This document shows, one piece after another, positions 25,898 through 36,200 of a stretch of 64,000 bases of DNA (within the stretch, counting starts at the first letter, position 1; every line of letters begins with the position of its first letter). Source of the DNA: MWAR01 sp035388825 (GTDB taxonomy: Bacteria; Muiribacteriota; Ozemobacteria; Ozemobacterales; Ozemobacteraceae); NCBI GenBank assembly GCA_035388825.1, contig DAOOQQ010000016.1, forward strand, positions 1 through 64,000. Reading direction: 5' to 3'. The position numbers and the translations under genes are program-made. The notes under the pieces were generated by a model. It was not told where the DNA came from and made no database searches. It was given only the letters and a program-made list of their open reading frames with translations.

Positions 25898-27968
25898 GGC
25901 ACTCCTCCCTTTCTTCATTCCCTTGTGTGGAGTGGCGGGAACCGTTGCGGGAGAACGCACGACAGCCCAGGTGCCAGATCCCGGACAGACCTATGCAGAA
26001 AAGGGCGAGCAGTTCGCTCCCTCCCAGGGTCTCCGGATGGGCGAGCGGAGGTCCGAGGAGCTCCATCCTCACGGCATGAAGGTCGAGATCCCCGCCATGA
26101 TCGGGGCAGATACGATGCAGAATGCCGAAGACCCGCACCAGGTGACCGCGCCGCTGCCGATTTCCCCCGACCAGCACGGCTGCAGAAGCGGCAAGGGGCT
26201 TCGGACAGAACACGGAAATCGGATTCCCCTCATCGAGAATATTTAGCCATATACCACCCGAAGCCCGGAGCGGCTCACCGATCACCTCCCCGGAAACAGC
26301 GAACAGGCCACCATCCAGCACCTTGCTCTCCTCGGTGAGAAGAGCCGCGGAGGCCGTCACCCATCTGGGCTCGGGCTCCGGCTTTCCGGCTGAGGCCTGT
26401 GAAGCCGTCCCGCATATCGCGATCAACAGCAGCGCGACAAGCGCCTTTTGCCGAAGTCCGCCCCGGCCCCGGCCGCTGGCGAGGGCCAGAACATAGCCTC
26501 CCAGGACCAGGACGGCGGTGAATTCCAGACGGCCGAGCCACATGGCGAGGATATAGACGAGCTTCAGCCAGACGGGAGTCGCCGTCGTCGTCACCCCGCA
26601 GGAGAGCCCGGTGTTCGAAGCCGCCGACACGCCCTCGAACAATGCGTCGGCAACCGGATATCCGGCAAAGACGCCCGCCAGCGTCGTTCCGAGATAGAGC
26701 ATGCCGAACAGGGCAACCAGCAAGAGGGTTCGGTAGCCCAGTTCCGGATCCAGCAACCGCGGTCGGAGATGATGCCAGCGCACCGTCACGATGGCATGCG
26801 GTGGCAGGAGTTGACGTTTCACGTCATACCAGATCGTTTTCAGGAGCAACGCGAGACGCATGCCTTTGATGCCACCCGCCGTGCTGCATGCCGAGCCCCC
26901 GATCACCATCGCAAGCACAAGACAGAGAAATGCCGGCATCGGCCAGTCATGAATGAACTGCCGGGCATGCACTGTCATGTTGCCGGTGGTGGTGTGGGCC
27001 GAAGCAAGCTGATAGACGACCTTCCGCACGGCCATCTCGGGCGACCCATAGACTCCTTCCCGCACGCAGAACCAGGTGGAAAGAATACTCAACAGCAACA
27101 TCGTGACGGCGAACGACCGCACTTCCGTATTTCGCATGAGCTCACGGGGATTGCCCGAGAATACGGCATGATGCACCGCAAAATTCAGCGACCCAAGAAC
27201 GAAGAGGACAAGCGTCACCGTCTCGACGGTTCCGGAATGATAGTAGAGCAGATTCTGGGAATGCGGCGCGAAACCGCCCGTTGACCAGGCCCCTTCGAAC
27301 AGGTAGACAGCGTCGAGCATCGCCCGGAGAGGCTCCATTCCGGCCATCCGCAGACATGGATAGAGAATGGCCGTTCCGGCAGCGAGAAAACCGATGCTGA
27401 TCCACCAGATCGTCCTGGCCGTATGCAGCACACTTGGCCAGAGTCGCTCGTCCTTGCCCTCGGCGGCGTACAGACTGAAATACTCCGGTGCGCTCTCGGA
27501 GACAAAAACCAGAAAGAGCACGATGATTCCCTGCCCACCGAGGAATGTGACGAAATGCCGCAGAAACTGGAGGCCTTCCGGAGCGTGGTCCAGGTCTACA
27601 AGCAGGGTCAGACCGGTCGTGGTATATCCGGACATGGCATCGAAGCAGGCGTCGATGAATGAGGCGAAACACCCGGTCAGCCAGTAGGTCCATCCGGTCA
27701 CCAGGGTCGCCTGGACCCAAACCAGGGCTGCGAGGACAAATGCAGCCTGGGCCGACAGGTTCCCACCGTCTCGGCAGCCTCTCTGGAAGAGCAGGCCTAT
27801 CCAGATGGTCGTCACCCCTCCGAACGCGATCCTGACCGCAGTCGCATTCTCGCCGCACATCAGGCTGACAAGGGCTGGAATCAGGAACAGGATACCGAGA
27901 AAGACAGTGAAGCGTCCGAGAAATCGAAGGATTTCCCGCACTTCCGCATGCGCCGGACAGAGAAGCAT
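25881..27968 (-). CDS. TrkH/KtrB-type potassium transporter with C-terminal extra domain
   Basis: A 695-residue protein. Residues 1-510 are the K+ transporter core with four selectivity-filter loops: SGYTTTGLTLL, AWSTGGFAPHS, AHTTTGNMTV and AASNTGLSCG, each with the conserved Gly. Beyond the usual end there is a further hydrophobic segment ALVALLLIAICGTASQ (about 513-528), a ~110-residue domain with WVTASAALL, LRASGGIWLNILD and RGHLVRVFGI, and another hydrophobic segment LLALFCIGLSGIWHLG (about 653-668). The middle looks like a small OB-like beta barrel outside the membrane. A fused exported domain on TrkH is unusual. TrkA is encoded upstream. Uptake is driven by ion gradients at the inner membrane. 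Confidence 0.9.
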   Translation of the reverse strand: MLLCPAHAEVREILRFLGRFTVFLGILFLIPALVSLMCGENATAVRIAFGGVTTIWIGLLFQRGCRDGGNLSAQAAFVLAALVWVQATLVTGWTYWLTGCFASFIDACFDAMSGYTTTGLTLLVDLDHAPEGLQFLRHFVTFLGGQGIIVLFLVFVSESAPEYFSLYAAEGKDERLWPSVLHTARTIWWISIGFLAAGTAILYPCLRMAGMEPLRAMLDAVYLFEGAWSTGGFAPHSQNLLYYHSGTVETVTLVLFVLGSLNFAVHHAVFSGNPRELMRNTEVRSFAVTMLLLSILSTWFCVREGVYGSPEMAVRKVVYQLASAHTTTGNMTVHARQFIHDWPMPAFLCLVLAMVIGGSACSTAGGIKGMRLALLLKTIWYDVKRQLLPPHAIVTVRWHHLRPRLLDPELGYRTLLLVALFGMLYLGTTLAGVFAGYPVADALFEGVSAASNTGLSCGVTTTATPVWLKLVYILAMWLGRLEFTAVLVLGGYVLALASGRGRGGLRQKALVALLLIAICGTASQASAGKPEPEPRWVTASAALLTEESKVLDGGLFAVSGEVIGEPLRASGGIWLNILDEGNPISVFCPKPLAASAAVLVGGNRQRRGHLVRVFGILHRICPDHGGDLDLHAVRMELLGPPLAHPETLGGSELLALFCIGLSGIWHLGCRAFSRNGSRHSTQGNEEREECHERIP

Positions 27969-27983
27969 ATCGTGCCTCGCCTT

Positions 27984-28115
27984 TCAGACGGCCAGCGCCA
28001 GAATCGACGCCGCAACGGCGATGATCCCGGCCAGGAAGAATGCCGCAAGAATTTCGATCGCAAACCCGGATGCAATCTCTGCCGCCAGAGAGGCGGCCTT
28101 TCCCGGACGGCGCAT
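27984..28115 (-). CDS. 43-residue single-span membrane protein between trkA and trkH
   Basis: A small gene reading MRRPGKAASLAAEI..., then a hydrophobic helix EILAAFFLAGIIAVAASI (about residues 21-38) and stop. A strong ribosome site GGAGGTGAAG lies 5 bases before ATG 28115; it is formed by the last codons of trkA, whose stop ends 2 bases upstream. The trkH ATG follows 16 bases after the stop. Positive residues at the N-terminus predict an N-in, single-pass topology. The coupled position suggests a small subunit or regulator of the potassium transporter, comparable in concept to KdpF, but there is no sequence evidence of homology. Confidence 0.65.
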   Translation of the reverse strand: MRRPGKAASLAAEIASGFAIEILAAFFLAGIIAVAASILALAV

Positions 28116-28116
28116 A

Positions 28117-28830
28117 TCACTTCACCTCCATGGCGGCCAAGCCCGCCTTCCCTGCGGGCGTTCTCTTCACGGCGGGCCCTAGAACGATGAGGCGGACCGC
28201 AACCTCGGCGCTGCTCTTCACGACGATGTACAATTGATCACCCGCGCATATCGCCGTCTCACCACGCGGAATCACCACCTCGCCTCCCCGCTCCAGAATT
28301 GCAACGACAGCATCCCGGGGCAGTTCGAGCTCTTTCAGGGTTTTTCCCACGACAGGCGAGAAACGGTCGATGTGATACCGGGAAAAGCAGACTTCGCCGC
28401 CCTTCATGACGAACAGGGTCATCTCCTTCACCAGCGCCGACTCCGTCTCGATCGCACGAGCGATCAGCCGGGCCGCCGACACGGGAAAGTCGACACCCAT
28501 TGTCTTGAACACCTGCTCGTGGACCGGATCATTCACCCGGCCGATCGTGCGCGAAACGGAAAAATGCTTCTTGGCGAGACCGCATACGATCATGTTGTCC
28601 TTGTCGCTGCCCGTCACGGCAGCAAGACAATCAGCCCTGCCGATTCCCGCTTCCTGCAACGCGCTCAGGCTCGTTCCGTCGTCATTGATGATCAGTCCGT
28701 CGAAATCCTGTGCCAGCCGCCGGCAGCTCTCCAATTCCCGGTCGATGACGACGACATCGTGCCCCTCGCGGTGAAAGGATCTCGCCAGGTCGGCTCCAAC
28801 GGCCCCAGCACCGATGATGATGATATACAT
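28117..28830 (-). CDS. TrkA/KtrA-type potassium uptake regulator
   Basis: A 237-residue cytoplasmic RCK protein. The Rossmann NAD/nucleotide fold opens MYIIIIGAGAVGADLARSF with the GxGxxG motif; VVIDRELESCRRLAQDFDG ends the second strand with an acidic residue, and a C-terminal RCK_C domain follows (about 145-225, VGKTLKELELPRDAVVAILERGGEVVIP). Such proteins gate TrkH/KtrB channels in response to nucleotides. GGAGGATACC precedes ATG 28830. It is the first gene of the six-gene operon that continues leftward through trkH to the histidine kinase. Confidence 0.92.
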   Translation of the reverse strand: MYIIIIGAGAVGADLARSFHREGHDVVVIDRELESCRRLAQDFDGLIINDDGTSLSALQEAGIGRADCLAAVTGSDKDNMIVCGLAKKHFSVSRTIGRVNDPVHEQVFKTMGVDFPVSAARLIARAIETESALVKEMTLFVMKGGEVCFSRYHIDRFSPVVGKTLKELELPRDAVVAILERGGEVVIPRGETAICAGDQLYIVVKSSAEVAVRLIVLGPAVKRTPAGKAGLAAMEVK

Positions 28831-29193
28831 GGTATCCTCCTTGGGCTTCGAACACGGAATCCAGCGCCGAGCTCCGTCGGACGCCCGTAACGGACCTCGC
28901 AGCTTTCATGCCCTTCCGCGGAATTCGTCGCAAACCCGTGCTGCAAAGCAATCTGGTCGCATTTCACCATCCTCCGTTCCCTCGCTCGAACTGCATCTCG
29001 CACGGTCCATCGTTAAGGGATATTGCAATTTGCATGCAGCCCGATACACCCCATCCACCCCACACCGAAAACCGGCAGCAACGCAGGCCAACCTCTGGTA
29101 TACAGGCTCAACCAAAGGCATCGCGCCTTGACAAGCCGTCGTCCGCTGGATATACTTAGTAATGCCGCACGAAGGAATTATTGGAGGATTATT
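28831..29193. other. intergenic region between trkA and mazE-like gene
   Basis: About 360 bases with no convincing gene. It holds the ribosome site of trkA at its left end and the mazEF promoter at its right end. I found no clear sigma-54 or sigma-70 promoter for the trk operon by eye. Confidence 0.5.
29128..29156 (+). promoter_or_regulatory. sigma-70 promoter of the MazEF-like pair
   Basis: Consensus-like TTGACA (29128-29133), 17-base spacer, TATACT (29151-29156), 38 bases before the antitoxin ATG. Confidence 0.8.
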
Positions 29194-29460
29194 ATGGCAT
29201 CTCTAAAAACAAACTTAGTAAAAATTGGCAATTCCCAAGGCGTCCGCCTTCCGAAGGCGGTTCTCCAGCAAATTCATCTCATTGATGAAATTGAGATTGA
29301 AATCAAGAGGGACTGCCTTGTTTTGAAACCAGCCAATAATCCTCGGGCCGGGTGGGATGAAGGTTTTAAAAAGGCAATGAAGGCAATTCCAGATTCTGAG
29401 CTGGAAGCCTGGGAAAAATTGCAACTTCAAAATGATGAAGAAGAATGGTCATGGAAATAA
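29194..29460 (+). CDS. MazE/AbrB-type antitoxin
   Basis: An 88-residue protein with an N-terminal swapped-hairpin AbrB/MazE fold: LVKIGNSQGVRLPKAVLQQI, with the conserved GNSxGVRLPK, then IEIEIKRDCLVLKP. The acidic C-terminus (LQNDEEEWSWK) would wrap the toxin. GGAGG precedes ATG 29194. The end overlaps the toxin start, the usual arrangement. AT-rich codon use differs sharply from the flanking trk and PAS-kinase genes, indicating horizontal acquisition. The complex with the toxin probably represses the promoter at 29128-29156. Confidence 0.88.
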   Translation: MASLKTNLVKIGNSQGVRLPKAVLQQIHLIDEIEIEIKRDCLVLKPANNPRAGWDEGFKKAMKAIPDSELEAWEKLQLQNDEEEWSWK

Positions 29461-29774
29461 AAAGATTTGATGTATTTTTGGTTTCCTTTGATCCTTCTGT
29501 CGGCTCAGAAATCAGAAAATCTCGACCTGCTGTGATCATTTCTCCAGATGAGATGAACCGACATTTGAAAACTGTCATAGTTGCACCTCTCACTTCGACA
29601 ATGAAAAAATACCCAAGCAGAGTTGAAGTCCATTTTGAAAATGTTCAAGGTGAAATTGCATTAGACCAAATAAGAACGATTGACAAAACGAGGTTAAAAA
29701 AGCGACTTGCCAAAATCGATGAGAGAATCACTGAAAGAATCTGCGAAATTCTTACAAGAATGTTTAGTAAATAA
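29445..29774 (+). CDS. MazF/PemK-type endoribonuclease toxin
   Basis: A 109-residue toxin of the MazF family: RFDVFLVSFDPSVGSEIRKSRPAVIIS, with the conserved PxxGxEIxKxRPAVI block, then VIVAPLTSTMKKYPSRVEV and the GEIALDQIRTIDKTRL segment, whose Asp/Arg/Thr contribute to the active site and dimer. MazF toxins cut mRNA at short sequence motifs. Starts at ATG 29445 or, six bases later, ATG 29451; both lie within the antitoxin gene. All family core positions seem intact, so the toxin should be active when free. Confidence 0.9.
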   Translation: MVMEIKRFDVFLVSFDPSVGSEIRKSRPAVIISPDEMNRHLKTVIVAPLTSTMKKYPSRVEVHFENVQGEIALDQIRTIDKTRLKKRLAKIDERITERICEILTRMFSK

Positions 29775-29809
29775 ATCCGTATAACGCGGACGGTATCCGG
29801 CAAAACGGC

Positions 29810-29838
29810 TTGCATCACGGATTCCGGTCTGATATCGT
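29810..29838 (+). promoter_or_regulatory. candidate promoter of the PAS hybrid kinase
   Basis: TTGCAT (29810-29815), 17-base spacer, TATCGT (29833-29838), about 35 bases before the start at 29872. Confidence 0.45.
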
Positions 29839-29871
29839 AGCTTCGAAAATAGGCTCAACTGTGAGAGACCC

Positions 29872-32568
<2,697 letters not shown>

Positions 32569-32631
32569 TTACAGTTATTATACAGCCCGCAATCCGGAGC
32601 GCGAACCGCCGGGTTCCTGCGCGTCACCCCA

Positions 32632-34059
32632 CTACAGGGCACCCTGGGCGGCGTTGTCCATGCTTTTCCAGACATCGATGGCGCCGGGAAGGGGCTTTCG
32701 CAGGTCTCTCAGGGAAACGACCGGACCCTTTCCGGTGTTCATGCGGAGCTGGAATGCCTTGATCGCGAGGCCGTTCTCGGTCTTCTCGAGCTGGGCCTCC
32801 GGGAAGCCGGCCGGGAACGCGTCGGCAGGGCCGAACACGAGACTCCAGTTGTCGGGCAGTTCGGGTGCGGCATTGAAGTTCGACAGGTCGAGGAACTCGA
32901 GCTTGTCCTTGTGGAAATGGAACACCAGTTTCCCGGCCAGCTCCGCCGGACCTTCCGTCTCCTGATGGCGTCCGACGACCCACAGCCGGGTCGTCTCGGT
33001 CGCGGACGGGTCGACGAGCGTGAACAGCACATCGGGCGAGAGGCTCTCGACGCTGGCGAGGGCTTCGCGTTCGAACATCAGGTCGAGCGGGGCCATCGGC
33101 ACCGGGGCGCGGGGCAGCATCGCCAGCTTGAGATACAGCCGGTCCTCGTCGTTCTCGAAGGCGTATCCCTGGCGGAACACATAGACTTCGGGCGCCCGGA
33201 ACAGAAACTCGGTCTTGCCGGTGTCGACGAGCTTCTGGAGCAGCGGCTTCACGTCGTCGACGAGCGTCTTGTCCTCGGTCGCGGCCCGGATCAGACACCG
33301 GAACGCCTCGAGCAGATCCCCCTGGAGGATCGCCACGCGGCCTGCCTTCAGCAACTGGGCGGGAGCCGGCGTTCCCTTGCCGAGCGCCGCCTGGAGCTCG
33401 TCATGAACGGCGGCGGCAAGCCCTTCGTCATCGCGGGCCAGCACGTCGGGATTGGCTTCGGCAGCCTTTTCCAGGGCATCGATTGCCTGCGCGTTCTCCT
33501 TGCGCGACCAGTGGGCCATCGCAAGGTCGAACAGGGCATCCGGAGCGCCGCCGGCCGCCGCCGACTTCGCTTTCGCCAGCTCGGCGTCGCCGGCCCGTTT
33601 CCGGACCTTCTTCACCGGCTCGACATAAGGCCTGGGTTCGGCATATTTGACCTCGAAATGGCCGACTTCGGGGCCCCAGTTCCAGTTCGTGTACACCTGC
33701 TCGTTCGGGAACAGCCGGCCCGTCTTGCGGAGACTGTTGCTCTTGCGGTTCTCGTTCGCCTCGCGCTCGAGCCGTTCGCGGCACTTCTTGACCCAGAACA
33801 CCGATAGCAGGTCATGCTCGTCGAGCAGCCGCATCGACTCGAACACGGCCTGCGCTTCCTCATACCGGCGCCGGTTGTACAGGTCCTGCCCGGCGGCGAA
33901 GAGGCGCGAAAGCTTCACGCTGAGCGGTGTTCGCGAATAATACGTGAGGTCGGGCGTGTTCGAGTTCTGCTGCAACGCAGATCCGGGCGCCTGAGCGAAG
34001 CCGGCCAGGCACACGCCGAAAACGGAACCGCAAAGCAACGGCATGACAAGACGTCTCAT
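32632..34059 (-). CDS. exported TPR-containing protein of unknown function
   Basis: A 475-residue protein with a signal peptide (MRRLVMPLLCGSVFGVCLAG, cleavage after AQA near residue 24). TPR-like helices appear near 40-85 (LFAAGQDLYNRRRYEEAQAVF) and 150-285 (ALFDLAMAHWSRKENAQAIDAL). The C-terminal half is strand-rich, with LWVVGRHQETEG and LEFLDLSNFNAAPEL. I do not recognise the family. It is the last of three leftward envelope genes, after an STN-domain protein and a small exported protein, so a role in an outer-membrane secretion or pilus assembly is possible. An in-frame ATG 33 bases upstream would spoil the signal peptide and was not chosen. Confidence 0.7.
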   Translation of the reverse strand: MRRLVMPLLCGSVFGVCLAGFAQAPGSALQQNSNTPDLTYYSRTPLSVKLSRLFAAGQDLYNRRRYEEAQAVFESMRLLDEHDLLSVFWVKKCRERLEREANENRKSNSLRKTGRLFPNEQVYTNWNWGPEVGHFEVKYAEPRPYVEPVKKVRKRAGDAELAKAKSAAAGGAPDALFDLAMAHWSRKENAQAIDALEKAAEANPDVLARDDEGLAAAVHDELQAALGKGTPAPAQLLKAGRVAILQGDLLEAFRCLIRAATEDKTLVDDVKPLLQKLVDTGKTEFLFRAPEVYVFRQGYAFENDEDRLYLKLAMLPRAPVPMAPLDLMFEREALASVESLSPDVLFTLVDPSATETTRLWVVGRHQETEGPAELAGKLVFHFHKDKLEFLDLSNFNAAPELPDNWSLVFGPADAFPAGFPEAQLEKTENGLAIKAFQLRMNTGKGPVVSLRDLRKPLPGAIDVWKSMDNAAQGAL

Positions 34060-34098
34060 ACCATCAGACCATCGGCAGGTTCGGCTTCGCATCGAAGA

Positions 34099-34767
34099 TC
34101 AGGGGACGACCATGATCGAGAAGTCGCTGACGACGAGCTTGAGGCCGTTCATGTAGACGGCCGCCAGCAGCACGCGCTCCCAGGGGATGCCGGTGAGCCG
34201 CAACGACATCTCGCCGCTGATCGTGTCCGTCATCAGGATGTTCGTTCCGGCATGTTTGCGCAGAACCCGGATGATCGAGGGGATGTCGAGCGCGCCGAAA
34301 ATCCCGCCGAAGGTGCGGGCCGCAGGCAGCTTCAACTGGTCCATCCGGGCGACCGCATCGAAAAACCGTTCGAGGCGCGATCGCTCGGCGACGTACAGAC
34401 ACCCGTCCCAGATCCGCCAATCGTAGCCCGACGGATGGAGGGCGGCATCGAGGGTCTGACCGAGGGTACCGGTCGCGACTTCGTCGACCGTGCCGCGCAC
34501 GTCGCGGGAGACGAGCAGGGAAAGGCCCTGAACTTCGCTGATTTTCACGAGCAGATCCCGGCGTTCGACGTTGCGGGCCGAGAGGTGCCACGGCCGTTCC
34601 TCGACGGGCAGGGCCGCCGCCGCAGACGCCGTGACGATCACGGAGGGGGCGGATCCGGCGATCCCCGGCTCACCCGGCGGAACCACCTGCGCCGCGGCGC
34701 CCCCGCAGGCGATCATGAGCCCCGCCAGGAGGGCAAGGAACCTTCCGCGGAATCGTCTTGTTCGCAT
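34099..34767 (-). CDS. exported protein with two secretin-type STN domains
   Basis: A 222-residue protein with a signal peptide (RFLALLAGLMIACGGAAAQ). Two short beta-alpha-beta domains of secretin/TonB N-terminal (STN) type follow: about 58-130 (RRDLLVKISEVQGLSLLVSR, then LDAALHPSGYDWRIWDGCLYV) and about 150-222 (DIPSIIRVLRKHAGTNILMT, ISGEMSLRLTGIPWERVLLA). These are the modules that precede the pore domain in PilQ and GspD, but no pore domain is present. It may be an accessory periplasmic ring protein, or the receptor part of a split secretin. GGAG precedes the start. Confidence 0.7.
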   Translation of the reverse strand: MRTRRFRGRFLALLAGLMIACGGAAAQVVPPGEPGIAGSAPSVIVTASAAAALPVEERPWHLSARNVERRDLLVKISEVQGLSLLVSRDVRGTVDEVATGTLGQTLDAALHPSGYDWRIWDGCLYVAERSRLERFFDAVARMDQLKLPAARTFGGIFGALDIPSIIRVLRKHAGTNILMTDTISGEMSLRLTGIPWERVLLAAVYMNGLKLVVSDFSIMVVP

Positions 34768-34812
34768 ACTCTCACTCCGAATCGTATATCTATATTTGTG
34801 GCTATATCCGAA

Positions 34813-35373
34813 TCATTCCGACATGCCGCCGAGGATGTTCTGCATTTCGGGGCTTTCGATCAGTTGTTTCATCTTCTCGTTTTTCATCAGGAACTCGTAA
34901 TCGCCGCTCTGAATCGCCTTCATGATCTCTTCATCCTGCATGACGTTCTGCATGTCCGGGGATTCCCCGAGCCCGGTGACCCCATCCAGAAACGAACCGT
35001 TCATGAGCATGGATTGCACCTGGGTGTTGACGTTCTTCTGCTGCTCGGCGAGGTTGTCGGATGCCGGAGCGGTGGATGAGGGCCGCGCGGACTGGCTCCG
35101 CTCCGGGGTGGGCCGCTTCGGCCCGTCCTCGCGAACCGGAGGGACTGGAACGGAAGCCGCGTCGGCGGTGGCGATGAGAGCGATCTGGTCGGCGGGGATG
35201 CGCAGTTCCCCGAGAGCGCCGGACCGGATGCGGTAGACCCCGTCTTTCATCTCGACGAGCTCCCCGCGCAGCACCGAGCGGTCTTTGAGGGTGAACTGCA
35301 TCTGGGGGCCGGCCAGAAGCGGGGCGATGCCCAGCGCGCCCAGAATCAGGGCGGAGAAGAGGCGGGTGTTCAT
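34813..35373 (-). CDS. small exported protein with Sm-like N-terminal and helical C-terminal part
   Basis: A 186-residue protein with a signal peptide ending after LLAGP near residue 22, GGAGG before ATG 35373. Residues 24-68 form a strand-rich unit (MQFTLKDRSVLRGELVEMKDG, LGELRIPADQIALI) that resembles the small beta barrels found in many exported proteins. A Pro/Ser linker follows, then a C-terminal helical region with NVMQDEEIMKAIQSGDYEFL and IESPEMQNILGGM, similar in style to STI1-type repeats. First gene of the three-gene leftward envelope operon. Function unknown. Confidence 0.6.
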   Translation of the reverse strand: MNTRLFSALILGALGIAPLLAGPQMQFTLKDRSVLRGELVEMKDGVYRIRSGALGELRIPADQIALIATADAASVPVPPVREDGPKRPTPERSQSARPSSTAPASDNLAEQQKNVNTQVQSMLMNGSFLDGVTGLGESPDMQNVMQDEEIMKAIQSGDYEFLMKNEKMKQLIESPEMQNILGGMSE

Positions 35374-35575
35374 GGGGCACCTCCATTGCTGCCCGTCCGG
35401 ACAGGCATTTCGGTCATTCTACCCCGCGGCAGAACGTCCGTCAACGCAGTCGGAAAGAAACGGCATCGATATATTTGATCAGATGTTCCATGCATCCGGG
35501 CTATCCGCGATCCTCTGCGGATCGGCGTCCTGGGCCAGGAGACGAAGCGGGGCAAAAAGATTCTGTCGGGGGATA

Positions 35576-35604
35576 TTGACCTCGTCCGTCCCCTTCCCTA
35601 TAAT
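35576..35604 (+). promoter_or_regulatory. sigma-70 promoter of desulfoferrodoxin gene
   Basis: TTGACC (35576-35581), 17-base spacer, TATAAT (35599-35604), 48 bases before ATG 35652; GAGGAG lies between. Confidence 0.85.
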
Positions 35605-35651
35605 GGCGCGTGACCCGGGCACCACATCATCATGATCGAGAGGAGTTCTTC

Positions 35652-36032
35652 ATGATTCAGCGAAATGAGCTGTACAAGTGCGCTCACTGCGGGAACATCG
35701 TCGAGGTTGCCCATGCCGGCGGCCCCGTCGTGGTCTGCTGCGGCGAGCCGATGACGAAGCTGGTCGAGAACACCGTCGACGCGTCGAAGGAGAAGCACGT
35801 TCCGGTGATCGAGCGCCAGAACGGCGGCATCCTGGTCAAGGTCGGCAGCGTCGCCCACCCCATGGAAGAGAAGCATTACATCGAGATGATCCAGCTGATC
35901 GTCGACAACAAGGTCTGCACCCAGTATCTGAAGCCGGGCGACAAGCCCGAGGCGTTCTTCCCCGTGACCGCCGCGAAGGTGACCGTGCGCGAGTATTGCA
36001 ACCTGCACGGCCTCTGGAAGAGCGAAGGCTGA
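35652..36032 (+). CDS. dfx: desulfoferrodoxin (superoxide reductase)
   Basis: A 126-residue non-haem iron enzyme that reduces superoxide to hydrogen peroxide without making oxygen, typical of anaerobes. The N-terminal desulforedoxin domain has the four Cys ligands of centre I (YKCAHC at 9-14 and VCCGEPM). The superoxide reductase domain has the His ligands of centre II (EKHVPVIE, HPMEEKHYIEM) and the C-terminal Cys-x-x-His in YCNLHGLW. The two-centre form and length match class I desulfoferrodoxins. It has its own strong promoter and terminator. Confidence 0.95.
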   Translation: MIQRNELYKCAHCGNIVEVAHAGGPVVVCCGEPMTKLVENTVDASKEKHVPVIERQNGGILVKVGSVAHPMEEKHYIEMIQLIVDNKVCTQYLKPGDKPEAFFPVTAAKVTVREYCNLHGLWKSEG

Positions 36033-36120
36033 CCGGCAGCGTTCTCCACCGGGATTCAAGACAGGGTATCGTCACAAATCCGGAGGGAGGACGCGTATGC
36101 GCGACGTCATTTAGACAGCC

Positions 36121-36156
36121 GCGGGGGCGGCTGGCCTTGCGGTCTGCCGCCCCCGC
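36121..36156. terminator. GC-rich hairpin after the desulfoferrodoxin gene
   Basis: GCGGGGGCGGCTGGCC (36121-36136) pairs with GGTCTGCCGCCCCCGC (36141-36156) with a small mismatch and 4-base loop. No T-tract follows; the canonical terminator lies 50 bases further on. Confidence 0.4.
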
Positions 36157-36200
36157 CATACAGATCGAACGAAGCGTGCGTCCCTGATCCGGTTGTTCCG

